In this document: positions 27,600 through 36,540 of the stretch, in pieces
Layout of the letters: every line of letters begins with the position of its first letter
How positions within the stretch are numbered: position 1 is the stretch's first letter
DNA from: Clostridia bacterium
Lineage (GTDB): Bacteria; Bacillota; Clostridia; Oscillospirales; Acutalibacteraceae
NCBI GenBank assembly: GCA_017513525.1
Contig: JAFXFC010000018.1
Location: 1-40,260, forward strand
Length of the DNA: 40,260 bases
Direction: 5' to 3'
Program-made: the position numbers and the translations under genes
The notes under the pieces: generated by a model
What the model was told of the DNA's origin: nothing
The model's database searches: none
The model's input: the letters and a program-made list of their open reading frames with translations, nothing else

Positions 27600-28475
27600 A
27601 TGTCTGAATTCAGACCCGAGGGAGTTCTTTTGAATACACCGTCAAATAAAAATGCTTTATCCTCGCTACAGGGCTTAAAGGAGGCAATGCTTAAGGGCAT
27701 GATACTTGAAGGCAGAGCCGCACTTTGCGATAAGGAGCATAATTTACATATAGATCTCGGCATTATGAAAGGAATTATACCCCGCAATGAGGGTGCCATA
27801 GGTATAGAAGAGGGGTATGTCAGAGATATAGCACTTATTTCACGAGTAGGTAAAAGCGTATCTTTTATCGTTCAGGATATAAAAAGAAATTCCGAGGGCA
27901 GATTATATGCACTTTTATCGAGAAAAAAAGCACAGGAAAAGGCACTCCATGATTATGTTGATAAGCTCCTGATAGGCGATGTTATAGATGTAAAGGTAAC
28001 TCATATGGAAAACTTCGGTGCTTTTTGTGATATAGGAACGGGTATTACGGCACTCTTACCGATTGAATCCATTTCCGTATCGAGAATACCGCATCCCGGC
28101 GTTCGGTTTTTTGTAGGGCAGAATATAAAATGTATCGTATCGGGCAGAGATGATAGAGGAAGAATAGTTTTATCCCATAAAGAGCTTCTTGGTACATGGG
28201 ATGAAAATGCGGCTTTATTTAAGATAGGAGAAACAGTTCCGGGAATTATCCGCTCTGTTGAAAGCTACGGAGTATTTGTTGAGCTCGCTCCCAACCTTGC
28301 AGGTCTTGCAGAATATAACCCCGATGTGAAAGAGGGAATGTCGGCAGCCGTTTATATCAAAAATATCATTCCCGAAAGAAAAAAAATTAAACTCATAATA
28401 GTAGACTACTGCGAAGAAAAACAAACCCCGTCAGAAATCAGGTATTTCTTTACGGGAGAGCATATTGATATATGA
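27600..28475 (+). CDS. Protein with three S1-like RNA-binding domains
   Basis: A 291-residue protein made almost wholly of S1-like domains. A degenerate first copy lies at 33-107, a clear second at 124-194 (GDVIDVKVTHMENFGAFCDIG ... GRIVLSHKELLG), and a third at 208-268 (GETVPGIIRSVESYGVFVEL). It resembles the shortened ribosomal protein S1 homologues of Firmicutes and probably binds mRNA or ribosomes; the exact role is unknown. The start at 27600 is chosen because AAAGGAAG precedes it and the family begins there. The frame is open upstream to 27258, but that part overlaps the divergent DUF951 gene and looks non-coding. Confidence 0.87.
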   Translation: MSEFRPEGVLLNTPSNKNALSSLQGLKEAMLKGMILEGRAALCDKEHNLHIDLGIMKGIIPRNEGAIGIEEGYVRDIALISRVGKSVSFIVQDIKRNSEGRLYALLSRKKAQEKALHDYVDKLLIGDVIDVKVTHMENFGAFCDIGTGITALLPIESISVSRIPHPGVRFFVGQNIKCIVSGRDDRGRIVLSHKELLGTWDENAALFKIGETVPGIIRSVESYGVFVELAPNLAGLAEYNPDVKEGMSAAVYIKNIIPERKKIKLIIVDYCEEKQTPSEIRYFFTGEHIDI

Positions 28476-28479
28476 CAAA

Positions 28480-28511
28480 AAATCGGAACCCGAGTTTTCG
28501 GATTCCGATTT
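28480..28511. terminator. Bidirectional terminator between the S1-domain gene and the sugar operon
   Basis: A 9-bp stem (AAATCGGAA with its complement) extends into an inner CCGA/TCGG stem with a GTTT loop. On the minus strand a six-T run follows. It closes the S1-domain gene and the GH27-xylB-xylA-GH29 operon. Confidence 0.87.
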
Positions 28512-28516
28512 ATTCA

Positions 28517-29995
28517 TTATATCAGCTCTATCTTGAAGCAAATAGGGGCAGTGCCACCTGTTTTTTCGTAGTCTGTTATGCGAAGAGATTTTTCATCTCT
28601 TTCGTATTTAACTTCCTTGTCACTTCCGAGAAGTGTGATCTTATTTATGCCGAGTCCCGCTGTTTTTGTGTAGAAAAGGCTCTTTATTTCAACTGTATCA
28701 CCGTCGGGCGCCATCTGGAAAGCATAGATGCTGCCGCCCTTATAGGTAAATCTGAAATCCTTACTTGTATAACCCTTATCGTTATTATCCTTAAAGAAGC
28801 CTTCTTCAACATTTACTTCACCCTCACCGAATTTCTTCCAGTGTGTTGTGTCATAAATGCCTTCACCGTTGACTTTAAGCCATTTGCCGATAGCTCTTAA
28901 AATCTCGGCTTCTCCCTCAACTATCGTGCCGTCGGGAGCGGGGCCTACATTCAGAAGCAGACAGCCGTTTTTGCTGACGATATCTATAAAATCGCAGATA
29001 ATCTGTTCGGGAGACTTAAATTCGTTGTCCTTTACATATCCCCATGAGCGTTTACTTACCGATGTGCAGGTCTGCCAAGGGATAGGGGAGATATCTTTAA
29101 GAGCACCTCTTTCAACATCAAAGGTAGCAACTGTGGGCGGGAAAGCGTTGTGCTTGAAGTTTATTGTAACTTCCTCGCCCCATTCTTCTGCACGGTTGTA
29201 GTAGTAAGCCGCAATTTTCTTAAGATAGGGCTTAAAGCAGTTAACATGTATCCACCAGTCAAAATAAAGGGATCTCGGACGGTAATTGTCTATAAGCTCA
29301 CATGTTCTTACCATCCAGTCAGTCAGAAATTCATCTGTTGCGCCTTCTCCTTCTATATCCCAGGTGGTGTCTCCCATATTCTCGGGGCAGAAAGCATCAT
29401 TATATACTGCGGGGCCGTAAAAATCCTCATATTCTCCCGAAGCAATATCGCTTTCGAATTCTCTTCCGGGGTTCATGAAGAAATAATGCTCTGCTCTGTG
29501 AGTTGAAGCACAAAAGGAAAGTCCCTGTTCCTTACAGGCATCTTTCAGTTCACCGAGATAATCACGGCAGGGTCCCATTTCATAAGCATTATAACGGTTG
29601 AACTCGGTTTTATACATAGCGAATCCGTCATGATGCTCTGCTACGGGCATAACGTATTTCGCTCCTGCTTCATTGAAAAGCGATACCCATTCATCAGCAG
29701 AAAAATTTTCTGTTTTGAAAAGAGGAATAAAATCCTTATAACCGAATTTATCCTGTGTGCCGAAATGGTCAATATGATATTGATATTCACGGCATCCTTT
29801 GTCGTACATTGCTCTCGAATACCATTCGTTACCGAAGCCCGGAACAGCATAAAGCCCGAAGTGAATAAAAATACCAAATTTTCCCTTTGTAAACCAATCG
29901 GGCACTTTGTGTCCCGAAAGGGACGCCCAGTTATCCTTATATTTACCTTTTTCTATTACTTCGTCAATGGTTTTTAAGTATTCAGATTGTGTCAT
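28517..29995 (-). CDS. GH29 alpha-L-fucosidase
   Basis: A glycoside hydrolase of family 29, removing terminal alpha-L-fucose. The 492-residue protein has no signal peptide, so it should act in the cytoplasm on imported oligosaccharides. Family motifs are WFTKGKFGIFIHFGLYAVP near the N-terminus, the substrate-contacting EHHDGFAMY (about 120-128), and RSLYFDWWIH with Asp-246 as the likely nucleophile. KNGCLLLNVGPAPDGTI is also typical. The C-terminal ~100 residues form a beta-sandwich. AGGAGG precedes the ATG. It is the last gene of a four-gene operon with xylose genes, which suggests a fucosylated, xylose-containing glycan such as xyloglucan. Confidence 0.93.
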   Translation of the reverse strand: MTQSEYLKTIDEVIEKGKYKDNWASLSGHKVPDWFTKGKFGIFIHFGLYAVPGFGNEWYSRAMYDKGCREYQYHIDHFGTQDKFGYKDFIPLFKTENFSADEWVSLFNEAGAKYVMPVAEHHDGFAMYKTEFNRYNAYEMGPCRDYLGELKDACKEQGLSFCASTHRAEHYFFMNPGREFESDIASGEYEDFYGPAVYNDAFCPENMGDTTWDIEGEGATDEFLTDWMVRTCELIDNYRPRSLYFDWWIHVNCFKPYLKKIAAYYYNRAEEWGEEVTINFKHNAFPPTVATFDVERGALKDISPIPWQTCTSVSKRSWGYVKDNEFKSPEQIICDFIDIVSKNGCLLLNVGPAPDGTIVEGEAEILRAIGKWLKVNGEGIYDTTHWKKFGEGEVNVEEGFFKDNNDKGYTSKDFRFTYKGGSIYAFQMAPDGDTVEIKSLFYTKTAGLGINKITLLGSDKEVKYERDEKSLRITDYEKTGGTAPICFKIELI

Positions 29996-30007
29996 ATGAA
30001 TTCCTCC

Positions 30008-31324
30008 TCAGTTAAAGAGAATTGAATTTACGATACCCTGAAGTCTTTCCTGTTTGCCGGAGCACGGTATATCTGTATTTCCGAGATTTTCGGCATAAGC
30101 TGAGAGCTCTTCAAGTGTAGCTTCTCCCGAAACTATTTTCTTGCCGATACCGTCATTGAAGGAAGCATACTTATTCTTCACAAATTCGTCAATTCTGCCG
30201 TCTTCAATTATCTTTGCGGCATTAATAAGACCCAGAGCAAAGGAATCCATGCCGAGAATAAATGCTTCAAACATGTCTTCATATGTATTTGAAGGTCTTC
30301 TTGTCTTTGCGTCGAAGTTAAAGCCGCCTGTAAGACCGCCCGCTTTTAATACTTCGTACATGCACATTGTAGTTTCATATACATCATAGGGAAATTCGTC
30401 TGTATCCCAGCCGAGAAGTAAGTCGCCCTGATTTGCGTCAATGGAGCCGAGCATTCCGTTTATTGCAGAAACTCTGAGCTCGTGCCGGAAGGTGTGACCT
30501 GCAAGGGTTGCGTGATTTGCTTCAATGTTCATCTTGAAGTCCTTATCGAGACCGTATTGTCTTAAAAAGCCGATCGCAGTTGCAGCGTCAAAGTCATACT
30601 GATGCTTCATGGGCTCCTTGGGCTTGGGTTCGATATAAAAATCACCTGTAAAGCCTATGCTTCTGCCGTAAGTAACAGCCATTTTCATAAGACGGGCGAT
30701 ATTTTCCTGCTCAAACCTCATATCGGTGTTGAGAAGTGTTTCATATCCTTCTCTGCCGCCCCAGAAAACATAACCCTTTCCGCCGAGCTTTACGGTTATA
30801 TCAAGAGCCTTTTTTATCTGAGCTGCTGCAAAGCAGTAAACCTCAGCAGAGTCAGTGCTGCCGGCCCCATTCATAAAACGGGGATTTGAGAACATATTTG
30901 CAGTACCCCAAAGGCACTTTATTCCTGTTTTATTCATTTTTTCGAGAATATAATCCGAAATTTCGTCAAGTCTTTTGTTTGTTTCCTTAATGTCGTCGGA
31001 TTCGGGGACAAGGTCCACGTCATGGAAGCAGAAATATTCGATTCCGAGCTTTTCCATGAATTCAAAGCCTGCATCTACTTTTGCATATGCGTGAGCCATT
31101 GTGCCCTTTTCGGCACCGAAGGATTTATCTGCGGTGTCTCTTCCGAACATATCCGTACCTGCAGCACCGAGATTGTGCCACCAAGCCATTGCAAAGGGAA
31201 GATGCTCCTTCATTTTCTTTCCGAGAATAACCCTTTCGGCATCATAAAACTTGAATGCAAGGGGATTTTTTGAGGATGCCCCTTCATATTTAACAGCTTC
31301 AATATTCTTAAAAATCTCGCTCAT
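30008..31324 (-). CDS. xylA: Xylose isomerase
   Basis: Converts D-xylose to D-xylulose using two divalent metal ions; class II by its 438-residue length. Seen are the catalytic histidine region [31 protein letters not shown], the metal ligand in [17 protein letters not shown], and [23 protein letters not shown] precedes the ATG. It is followed 12 bases later by the fucosidase gene and preceded by xylB at a similar distance, so the genes are co-transcribed. No xylR repressor lies nearby. Confidence 0.97.
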   Translation of the reverse strand: MSEIFKNIEAVKYEGASSKNPLAFKFYDAERVILGKKMKEHLPFAMAWWHNLGAAGTDMFGRDTADKSFGAEKGTMAHAYAKVDAGFEFMEKLGIEYFCFHDVDLVPESDDIKETNKRLDEISDYILEKMNKTGIKCLWGTANMFSNPRFMNGAGSTDSAEVYCFAAAQIKKALDITVKLGGKGYVFWGGREGYETLLNTDMRFEQENIARLMKMAVTYGRSIGFTGDFYIEPKPKEPMKHQYDFDAATAIGFLRQYGLDKDFKMNIEANHATLAGHTFRHELRVSAINGMLGSIDANQGDLLLGWDTDEFPYDVYETTMCMYEVLKAGGLTGGFNFDAKTRRPSNTYEDMFEAFILGMDSFALGLINAAKIIEDGRIDEFVKNKYASFNDGIGKKIVSGEATLEELSAYAENLGNTDIPCSGKQERLQGIVNSILFN

Positions 31325-31336
31325 TTATATTTCTCC

Positions 31337-32797
31337 TTAACGAATATTTTTGAAAACACCCTTAAGTGCAGGGTAGATCTGTTTGTATTTATTATATCTT
31401 TCTTCGTATAAAGACGCAAGTCTTTCATCGGGTGTAATAACTTCTGAAATTTCAGTAAGTGCTTCACAGGCTTCTTTTACCGTAGAATACTCACCTGTAC
31501 CTACCATTGAAAGTACCGCACCGCCGAAACCGGGACCCTGTTCGGTTTTTAAGATATTGAGCTTTATACCTAATATATTTGAGAGTATTTTTCTCCACAG
31601 GGGGCTTTTTGCACCGCCGCCGCAAAGACAGCTTTCTTCTATATTAAGTCCGAGACTTTTTGCAACCTCAAAAGAATCTCTTATGGCAAAGGAAACACCC
31701 TCTAAGACGGCAAGGAGCATATCTTCTCTTTTTGTGTCAAGAGAAAGTCCTAAGAAAACTCCTCTTGCATCTGTGTCGTTTATAGGACTTCTCTCCCCCA
31801 TGAGATAGGGAAGGAAATATATACTGTTATTGCCGAGCATTTCTTCGGTGATGTCTTTCTGCAGTTCTAAAAAATCGTTTTCCTTCAATATTTCTTCCGA
31901 AAACCACTTATTGCACGAAGCGGCTGAAAGCATACAGCCCATAAGATGGAAGTTGCCGTCAGCATGACAGAAGGAGTGAAGTGCGTTGAAGGAGTCAACA
32001 CCGAAGCTTTCACTTGAAATAAACACCGTTCCCGAAGTGCCGAGTGAAATATTGCATTTTCCGTTTCCGACTGTTCCCGTGCCGATAGCTGCGGCGGCAT
32101 TGTCGCCTGCACCCGCAACAACCTTTGCACAGGGGAAACCAAATTCCTCTTTGACCTCACCTATAACCTCACTGCTTTCAAAAAGACGGGGCATCATATC
32201 CTCTGTTACCGAGCAAATTCCGAGCATTTCCTTTGACCAGCAGCGGTTTTTAACATCAAGTAAAAGCATACCCGATGCATCTGAATAATCACACGCATGT
32301 ACTCCCGTAAGCTTATAATTTATATAGTCTTTGGGGAGCATTATTTTTCTTATTTTCTTAAAGTTTTCGGGTTCATTTTCCTTTACCCATAATATTTTAG
32401 GTCCCGTAAAGCCTGCAAAGGCGATATTTGCAGTATATTGGGAGAGCTTTTCTTTTCCTATTATATTATTAAGGTATTCTACCTCTTTTTCGGTTCTGCC
32501 GTCGTTCCAGAGTATGGCAGGGCGAATGACCTCATCATTTTCATCAAGTATTACAAGTCCGTGCATCTGCCCTGCAACACCGATGCCTTTTATAAGGGAT
32601 TTGTCAATATCTTCAGTAATTTCAGAAAGTGCTGACATTGTTCCCTCCCACCAATCGGCAGGATTCTGCTCGGACCAGCCGTCCTTCGGGAAAATAAGGG
32701 GATATTCTTTTGTGACAGTATTTAATATATTGCCTTTTTCATCAACAAGAAGCAGTTTAACGGCTGAAGTGCCGAGATCTATTCCTATATAAAGCAT
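31337..32797 (-). CDS. xylB: Xylulokinase
   Basis: Phosphorylates D-xylulose to xylulose 5-phosphate, feeding the pentose phosphate pathway. The 486-residue FGGY-family kinase starts with the phosphate-1 motif YIGIDLGTSAVKLLLVDEKG. It has the substrate region GQMHGLVILDE and ILWNDGRT, the catalytic aspartate in AGAGDNAAAAIG, and the C-terminal CLCGGGAKSPLWRKILSNILG. AAGGAG precedes the ATG. Its neighbours are the GH27 gene 10 bases upstream and xylA 12 bases downstream. Confidence 0.96.
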   Translation of the reverse strand: MLYIGIDLGTSAVKLLLVDEKGNILNTVTKEYPLIFPKDGWSEQNPADWWEGTMSALSEITEDIDKSLIKGIGVAGQMHGLVILDENDEVIRPAILWNDGRTEKEVEYLNNIIGKEKLSQYTANIAFAGFTGPKILWVKENEPENFKKIRKIMLPKDYINYKLTGVHACDYSDASGMLLLDVKNRCWSKEMLGICSVTEDMMPRLFESSEVIGEVKEEFGFPCAKVVAGAGDNAAAAIGTGTVGNGKCNISLGTSGTVFISSESFGVDSFNALHSFCHADGNFHLMGCMLSAASCNKWFSEEILKENDFLELQKDITEEMLGNNSIYFLPYLMGERSPINDTDARGVFLGLSLDTKREDMLLAVLEGVSFAIRDSFEVAKSLGLNIEESCLCGGGAKSPLWRKILSNILGIKLNILKTEQGPGFGGAVLSMVGTGEYSTVKEACEALTEISEVITPDERLASLYEERYNKYKQIYPALKGVFKNIR

Positions 32798-32807
32798 ATA
32801 TTTCTCC

Positions 32808-34100
32808 TTATTCTGTCACGAATACTTTTGAGCCTCTGCCGTGGAAATTAACGAAAAGCTTTTTATCGGCAGATATTTTTTCACCTGTCCATATGTCACG
32901 AAGCACTCCGAAAGAAGAAACCTCTGCAGCATCGGCATCAAGGATTATTTCCTTTTCTTCATTCTTAAGATTAAAGAAAGCGAATACTTTTTTGCCGTTT
33001 TTGTCCTTACAGCTCCAAACAGCTTTTTCTTTATCCCATAAAAGGGGTTTGTTTTCACTTGAAAATGCGTTTATATCAAGCAGCTCTTTATTGGTGATAA
33101 GTGAATATGTGAAATCATCCATCATGGTCATTTCACCGCCGAACATAAGAGGGGAGCGGAAAATGCACCATAAATTCATTACCATATACTGCTCTTCTTT
33201 TGTAAAACGTGTTTTTCTTGCTCTGTATTCGGGTAATTCTTCCGTTAACTGAATAACACCTAAGGGCAGCATATCGCAGTCGGGGTAGCATCCCTTTGAA
33301 ACGTGGGGATACCAATTAAAGCAAAGCTCGAACATATGATCAAGTGCTTCGCTTCTATCCCAGAAATCTCCGCTCATTCTCCACATATTGGCATTTTCTT
33401 TAAGATGCTCTGCTTCCCATAAAGGAGCAGGGCCGGGAGAAAGACTTAAAACCATATCTCTGCCGCAGTTATCTATTGCCTTTTTTATCATTTCAATTTC
33501 TTTTTTTGCTGAATAGGGGTCATGAGGCTTGAATTCGGTATTTGCAATATCGTCAACCTTTACGAAATCTACTCCCCATGAAGCATATAGTTCAAAAAGA
33601 GAATTATAGTATTCCTGAGCGCCGTGTCTTCCCGCTTCAACACCGTACATATCCGTATTCCATGGACAGATTGAATACTGCTGAGCTATATCACGCGCGG
33701 TAACACCGGGAGTAATTGTAGGGGTATTAAGATGAACACACTGACGGGGGATACCTCTTAATATATGTATACCGAACTTAAGTCCCATTGCGTGAATATC
33801 ATCTGCAATTTTCTTAAAGCCCACGCCGTTTGCAGACGAGGGAAAACGGTTGGGGGCGGGGATAACACGGGAATATTCATCAAAGCAAAGCTGAGTGAAA
33901 TTGTGATAATAATATGAACTTGCCGTCGGCTCATACCACTGGATATCGCATACAACATATTCCCAGCCGAATTGCTTTAAGTGTTCAGCCTGATATCTTG
34001 CATTAGCCATGAGCTGCTCTTCATTTATAGCCGCACCGTAGCAGTCCCAGGAGTTAAAGCCTCTCGGGGGAGTCAGCGCACAAAGATTTTTATCTCGCAT
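32808..34100 (-). CDS. GH27-family glycosidase, alpha-galactosidase-like
   Basis: A glycoside hydrolase of clan GH-D, family 27, which contains alpha-galactosidases and beta-L-arabinopyranosidases. The 430-residue protein starts PPRGFNSWDCYG. It contains WEYVVCDIQWYEP, GLKFGIHILRGIPRQ and the nucleophile segment DFVKVDDI (Asp-183). WRMSGDFWDRS probably holds the acid/base Asp-245. A C-terminal beta domain starts near residue 345. There is no signal peptide, so it is probably cytoplasmic. The ILRGIPRQ/SICPWNTDMYGVE features mark a less-studied subgroup, so the true sugar specificity is uncertain. It heads the operon; AAGGAG lies eight bases before the ATG. Confidence 0.88.
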   Translation of the reverse strand: MRDKNLCALTPPRGFNSWDCYGAAINEEQLMANARYQAEHLKQFGWEYVVCDIQWYEPTASSYYYHNFTQLCFDEYSRVIPAPNRFPSSANGVGFKKIADDIHAMGLKFGIHILRGIPRQCVHLNTPTITPGVTARDIAQQYSICPWNTDMYGVEAGRHGAQEYYNSLFELYASWGVDFVKVDDIANTEFKPHDPYSAKKEIEMIKKAIDNCGRDMVLSLSPGPAPLWEAEHLKENANMWRMSGDFWDRSEALDHMFELCFNWYPHVSKGCYPDCDMLPLGVIQLTEELPEYRARKTRFTKEEQYMVMNLWCIFRSPLMFGGEMTMMDDFTYSLITNKELLDINAFSSENKPLLWDKEKAVWSCKDKNGKKVFAFFNLKNEEKEIILDADAAEVSSFGVLRDIWTGEKISADKKLFVNFHGRGSKVFVTE

Positions 34101-34131
34101 ACAGTTTACTCCTTATAAAAAGAATATATAT

Positions 34132-34160
34132 ATTATACATATTAAATCATGTTTTTACAA
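34132..34160 (-). promoter_or_regulatory. Promoter of the GH27-xylB-xylA-GH29 operon
   Basis: On the minus strand TTGTAA (34160-34155), a 17-base spacer and a perfect TATAAT (34137-34132) precede GH27. I saw no clear catabolite-responsive element or XylR operator. Confidence 0.65.
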
Positions 34161-34170
34161 GAAGTTAAAT

Positions 34171-34198
34171 AAAAAAGGATGTGAATAAACACATCCTT
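34171..34198 (-). terminator. Terminator of the C39-like peptidase gene
   Basis: AAGGATGTG (34175-34183) and CACATCCTT (34190-34198) form a 9-bp stem with a six-base loop. On the minus strand six Ts follow. The stem overlaps the peptidase stop codon at 34197-34199. Confidence 0.87.
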
Positions 34199-34964
34199 AA
34201 ACACTGAAAGCCCATATGTTCCTTATCTGACTTTCAAGTTTTTCATATGTCCATTTCTGTCCGCTTCGTGCTTTTGAATTGGGATCAAGCACGCTGAAGC
34301 CCTCTTCGGAATATTCCGTTAATACTATGTAATGTCCCGTTGTCGTGAAATCGCCTGCACCCATAATACATATTATTGGTTTTTTGTCATTTAAGGCATT
34401 TGTTATCACATTTTTATCGAGCGGTAATTCTTCGGCATGGAGACCGAGCAATTCGGCACCTTCGCTCATAAGTATCCACTTTGTTCCGTTTCCCTTTGTG
34501 GCAAAGTCGTTTTCTTCTGCAAAACGGGCAACATAAAGAGGGTCAAGGGAAATATCATTCAGAAGATATATTGCCACCATAGAAAGACACACGGGGCCGC
34601 AGCCCGCAATTCCCATAATACTGCCTGCATATTCTTCATAACCCCATCTGCTGTCCCACTGCATAAAACGAGGAACAGCAGAAAGATTTTTATATTCCTC
34701 CATGGAAAAGCTTTCGTGAGAGTCTTTTTTCAGAGGATAGTTTAATACAAACTCCTCGGTTTCGGAATTTTTTTCAAGCATTGCTTTTATTTCATCAGGG
34801 TATTCCTTCATTTTTATTCCGTGGCTTTTAGCAAAAGGCTCAATAATGCTTTGTGCTAAAGGATAATCGGGTTTCTCGGGGATAATCTGATCTATAATCA
34901 TAAGAATAAGTACCGTAAGCACCATACACACGGCAATTATAATATTACGTTTTTTATTTTTCAT
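34197..34964 (-). CDS. Membrane-anchored C39-like cysteine peptidase
   Basis: A 255-residue protein of the papain-like peptidase C39_2 family. An N-terminal basic stretch and one membrane helix (about 7-26) place the catalytic domain outside the cell. The candidate catalytic residues are Cys-122 in GCGPVCLSM, His-211 in GHYIVL and Asp-227 in VLDPNS, with Gln-102 in RFMQWDSRW as the oxyanion residue. It lacks an ABC transporter partner, so it is not a bacteriocin exporter peptidase; the substrate is unknown. The start at 34964 (MKNKKRN) follows GAGGTG by six to seven bases. An ATG seven codons upstream has no binding site. Confidence 0.85.
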   Translation of the reverse strand: MKNKKRNIIIAVCMVLTVLILMIIDQIIPEKPDYPLAQSIIEPFAKSHGIKMKEYPDEIKAMLEKNSETEEFVLNYPLKKDSHESFSMEEYKNLSAVPRFMQWDSRWGYEEYAGSIMGIAGCGPVCLSMVAIYLLNDISLDPLYVARFAEENDFATKGNGTKWILMSEGAELLGLHAEELPLDKNVITNALNDKKPIICIMGAGDFTTTGHYIVLTEYSEEGFSVLDPNSKARSGQKWTYEKLESQIRNIWAFSV

Positions 34965-35097
34965 TTTTTTCACCTCAATAAGCATTTTAATGTAAAATGC
35001 AGATAAAGTGAATTAAGGGCGGTTTGTATTTTTCTTAAGAATTTCTTATGAAAAATAAGAGAAATCCGCAGAATAAACAAAATATTTAAAAAAATAC

Positions 35098-35126
35098 TTG
35101 ATTTTTTCTAAATTAATATATATATT
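35098..35126 (+). promoter_or_regulatory. Candidate promoter of the PC4-like gene
   Basis: TTGATT (35098-35103), a 17-base spacer and TATATT (35121-35126). The region is very AT-rich, so the exact -10 is uncertain. Confidence 0.5.
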
Positions 35127-35174
35127 ATAAATATGTATAAATATAATAATTATATTGAAAGGAGACTGTCGAAC

Positions 35175-35393
35175 ATGCCCGAGTTTACATATGAGATCGT
35201 AAAGCACATCGGTATCATCTCCGAAGGCTCCGGCGGTTGGGCAAAAGAACTCAACCTTATCAGCTGGAACGGCAAGGAGCCTAAGTATGACATCCGTGAC
35301 TGGGGTCCCGACCACGAAAAGATGGGTAAGGGAATCACTCTTTCTGCAAATGACATAAAGGCACTTAAAGAGCTTTTGGCAAACGAAGAATAA
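35175..35393 (+). CDS. YdbC-family PC4-like ssDNA-binding protein
   Basis: A 72-residue protein of the bacterial PC4/YdbC family; Lactococcus YdbC is a homodimeric single-stranded nucleic-acid-binding protein with the fold of the human coactivator PC4. The sequence matches the family pattern: FTYEIVKHIGIISE, then GWAKELNLISWNGKEPKYDIRDW with alternating hydrophobic strands, then a C-terminal helix (SANDIKALKELLAN). The start at 35175 (MPEF) follows AAAGGAG; an earlier ATG at 35133 has none. It is a single-gene unit with its own promoter and terminator. Codon choice seems more biased (AAC, GGC, CTT/CTC) than in its neighbours, hinting at high expression. Confidence 0.85.
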   Translation: MPEFTYEIVKHIGIISEGSGGWAKELNLISWNGKEPKYDIRDWGPDHEKMGKGITLSANDIKALKELLANEE

Positions 35394-35421
35394 TAGTGCG
35401 GAAAAGTTCCGCCGCAGGCAA

Positions 35422-35450
35422 AAAAGGAACAGACTCAGCCTGTTCCTTTT
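35422..35450 (+). terminator. Terminator of the PC4-like gene
   Basis: AAAAGGAACAG (35422-35432) pairs perfectly with CTGTTCCTTTT (35440-35450) around a seven-base loop; more Ts follow. Confidence 0.9.
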
Positions 35451-35541
35451 AAGTTTTTGTAAAGGTTTATATATTTTATACGGTTTCGGTACTGATTCTG
35501 TATCGGAACAGTAGTTTTATTATTTTGAGAAGGAACCGGGA

Positions 35542-36297
35542 ATGTACGAAAGATTTACCGTCAGAGAAAGAAAGGTCATAGTTCTCCATAATACGGGGTC
35601 AACAAATAACGATATCAAGACTATGATACAAAACGCAAACGAACCTGTTTTCGCCGTAATTTCCGCACGCAGTCAGACGGGCGGCAGAGGCAGACTCGGA
35701 AGATACTTTTTCTCTCCCGAAGGCGGTCTTTATTTCTCCGTTTCTTTTCCTCTTATAGGGGATGAAAAAAATATTCCCTTTATAACTCTTCTTGCAGGTC
35801 TTGCCACGGCGGAAGCTTTAGAAGAGCTTACAGGTGTTAAGACACAGCTTAAGTGGCCTAATGATATATATTTTAACGGCAAGAAGCTCGGCGGTATACT
35901 TTGTGAGCTTGTCAGCGGGAAACAGCTTACTGCAATCGTCGGAATCGGTATCAATCTTACTGTAGGCAAGGAGGAAATTCCCCCTGAGCTATTAAGTATA
36001 ATGACTTCTTTTACCATAGAAGAAATTGCAACTCCCGACGAAAGCGCGCTTATAAAGAGAATTACCGAAAAGCTTGATAAATATATATATGAAAAAGGCG
36101 AGCTTTATGATGTGAAGGATATAACCGTTGAAGCTATCTGTAAGCGTTCATATTCTATCGGTAAGAAGGTAAAATATACGGTAGGCGATACCGTATGTGA
36201 AGGCATTATTACAAATATTACAAAAACGGGAGCTGCAGAAATTGCCCTTCCCGACGGCACAGCAAAAGAGATTTTCTGCGGAGAGATAACACAGTAA
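35542..36297 (+). CDS. birA: Biotin--[acetyl-CoA-carboxylase] ligase, HTH-less BirA
   Basis: Activates biotin as biotinyl-AMP and attaches it to biotin carboxyl carrier proteins. The 251-residue protein has the catalytic loop TGGRGRLGR, HNTGSTNND, the LKWPNDIYFNGKKLGGIL block and IGIGINL. A C-terminal SH3-like domain (about 205-251) completes it. It lacks the N-terminal helix-turn-helix of repressor-type BirA, so it is an enzyme only. GAAGGAACC lies before the ATG. It begins a plus-strand operon running to trpS; the next start is two bases after its stop. Confidence 0.94.
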   Translation: MYERFTVRERKVIVLHNTGSTNNDIKTMIQNANEPVFAVISARSQTGGRGRLGRYFFSPEGGLYFSVSFPLIGDEKNIPFITLLAGLATAEALEELTGVKTQLKWPNDIYFNGKKLGGILCELVSGKQLTAIVGIGINLTVGKEEIPPELLSIMTSFTIEEIATPDESALIKRITEKLDKYIYEKGELYDVKDITVEAICKRSYSIGKKVKYTVGDTVCEGIITNITKTGAAEIALPDGTAKEIFCGEITQ

Positions 36298-36299
36298 AA

Positions 36300-36524
36300 A
36301 TGAAAGTACTTAAAATAATCTTACTCATAAGTGCAGGGCTTACCGTTGCTCTCAGACTTTTTACTTACGAAAATACAGGCTTTGTCGGCGAAGAAACAGC
36401 AAGGCTGCTTAATATAATAAGTATAGTTTCGGCGGGTATATGTCTTTTATCCGCTTTAATCTGGGTGCTTATCTTAAAAAAAGAAGAAAAGAGCAAAAAG
36501 AAAAACGGCGAAGAAGACTCTTAA
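36300..36524 (+). CDS. Small membrane protein with two predicted helices
   Basis: A 74-residue protein with two hydrophobic segments (about 4-20 and 38-59) and a highly charged C-terminal tail (KKEEKSKKKNGEEDS). No family recognised. It begins two bases after the birA stop and ends 16 bases before the next gene, so it is translated as part of this operon. Its function cannot be deduced. Confidence 0.7.
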   Translation: MKVLKIILLISAGLTVALRLFTYENTGFVGEETARLLNIISIVSAGICLLSALIWVLILKKEEKSKKKNGEEDS

Positions 36525-36540
36525 AGGATAAATTGAAAAG

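Noticed and set aside
35394..35541. Looked for a T-box or biotin-type leader before birA/trpS
   Set aside because: Only the PC4-gene terminator and a weak TTCGG..CGGAA partial repeat are present; no T-box sequence or specifier-like stem.
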